From assembly GCA_017934845.1 (NCBI GenBank), contig JAGBIR010000022.1, forward strand, positions 1-5,706: DNA of 5,706 bases, written 5' to 3'. Shown here piece by piece: positions 5,617 through 5,706 of the stretch (within the stretch, counting starts at the first letter, position 1; each line of letters starts with the position of its first letter). This stretch comes from Alistipes sp. GTDB lineage: Bacteria; Bacteroidota; Bacteroidia; Bacteroidales; Rikenellaceae. Below the pieces are notes generated by a model. That model was not told the DNA's origin and did not search any database. It saw only the letters and a program-made list of their open reading frames with translations. Made by a program: the position numbers and the translations under genes.

Positions 5617-5706
5617 ATGTCAGAGAAGAAATTTATTACTTGTGATGGTAATTATGCCGCAGCTCATATCGCCTACAAATTTTCGGAGGTGGCTGCGATT
5701 TACCCC
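5617..5706 (+). CDS. nifJ: Pyruvate:ferredoxin (flavodoxin) oxidoreductase, N-terminus only
   Basis: Only the first 30 codons are present; the frame is open at the right edge. The start MSEKKFITCDGNYAAAHIAY followed by KFSEVAAIYP is the hallmark N-terminus of single-chain pyruvate:ferredoxin oxidoreductase: the CDGNxAAAHIAY and SEVAAIYP blocks belong to domain I, which helps bind thiamine diphosphate and pyruvate. The full enzyme (about 1,180 residues) converts pyruvate and CoA to acetyl-CoA, CO2 and reduced ferredoxin in the cytoplasm and is a core step in anaerobic fermentation. The ATG at 5617 has AAAGG (5605-5609) 7 nt upstream and family-typical residues begin at once, so the start is secure. 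Related 2-oxoacid oxidoreductases are the alternative, but the motif favours the pyruvate enzyme. Confidence 0.9.
   Translation, partial: MSEKKFITCDGNYAAAHIAYKFSEVAAIYP

Overview
The window looks like chromosomal DNA from an anaerobic member of the Bacteroidota, most likely order Bacteroidales. The evidence is four-fold. The promoters have the Bacteroidota-type -7 element TAnnTTTG, Shine-Dalgarno sites are mostly weak, and the genes are of typical Bacteroidales type: an NtrC-like regulator without a DNA-binding domain, a split M16 peptidase pair, and pyruvate:ferredoxin oxidoreductase. The last of these points to an anaerobe. Genus cannot be fixed from the sequence alone. No mobile element, CRISPR array, tRNA or rRNA was seen.

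Layout: (1) Bases 1-550, + strand: the 3' end of a sigma-54-type AAA+ response regulator. Its frame runs off the left edge and it ends right after the AAA+ module. (2) Bases 559-2671, - strand: a two-gene unit of a NhaC-type Na+/H+ antiporter followed, with an 11-nt overlap, by a HAD-family phosphatase. The phosphatase converges on the regulator with only 8 bp between the two stop codons. (3) Bases 2672-2773: a 102-bp intergenic segment carrying a well-formed promoter for nhaC, with a perfect 7-4-7 palindrome just upstream of it. (4) Bases 2774-5268, - strand: two M16 peptidase-like genes overlapping by ATGA. The first has the zinc motif HLFEH. The second has lost it but keeps the Arg/Tyr pair of the partner subunit, so the two probably form one heteromeric cytoplasmic protease. 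(5) Bases 5269-5616: a long AT-rich divergent intergenic region with promoters in both directions and three candidate operator palindromes, one of them Rex-like. (6) Bases 5617-5706, + strand: the first 30 codons of nifJ, running off the right edge.

Functionally these are housekeeping modules: ion and pH homeostasis, phosphate-ester hydrolysis, peptide degradation and central anaerobic carbon metabolism. No novel multi-gene system is visible. The least explained parts are regulatory: palindromes at all three promoters, and the possible redox control and roughly 130-nt leader of nifJ.
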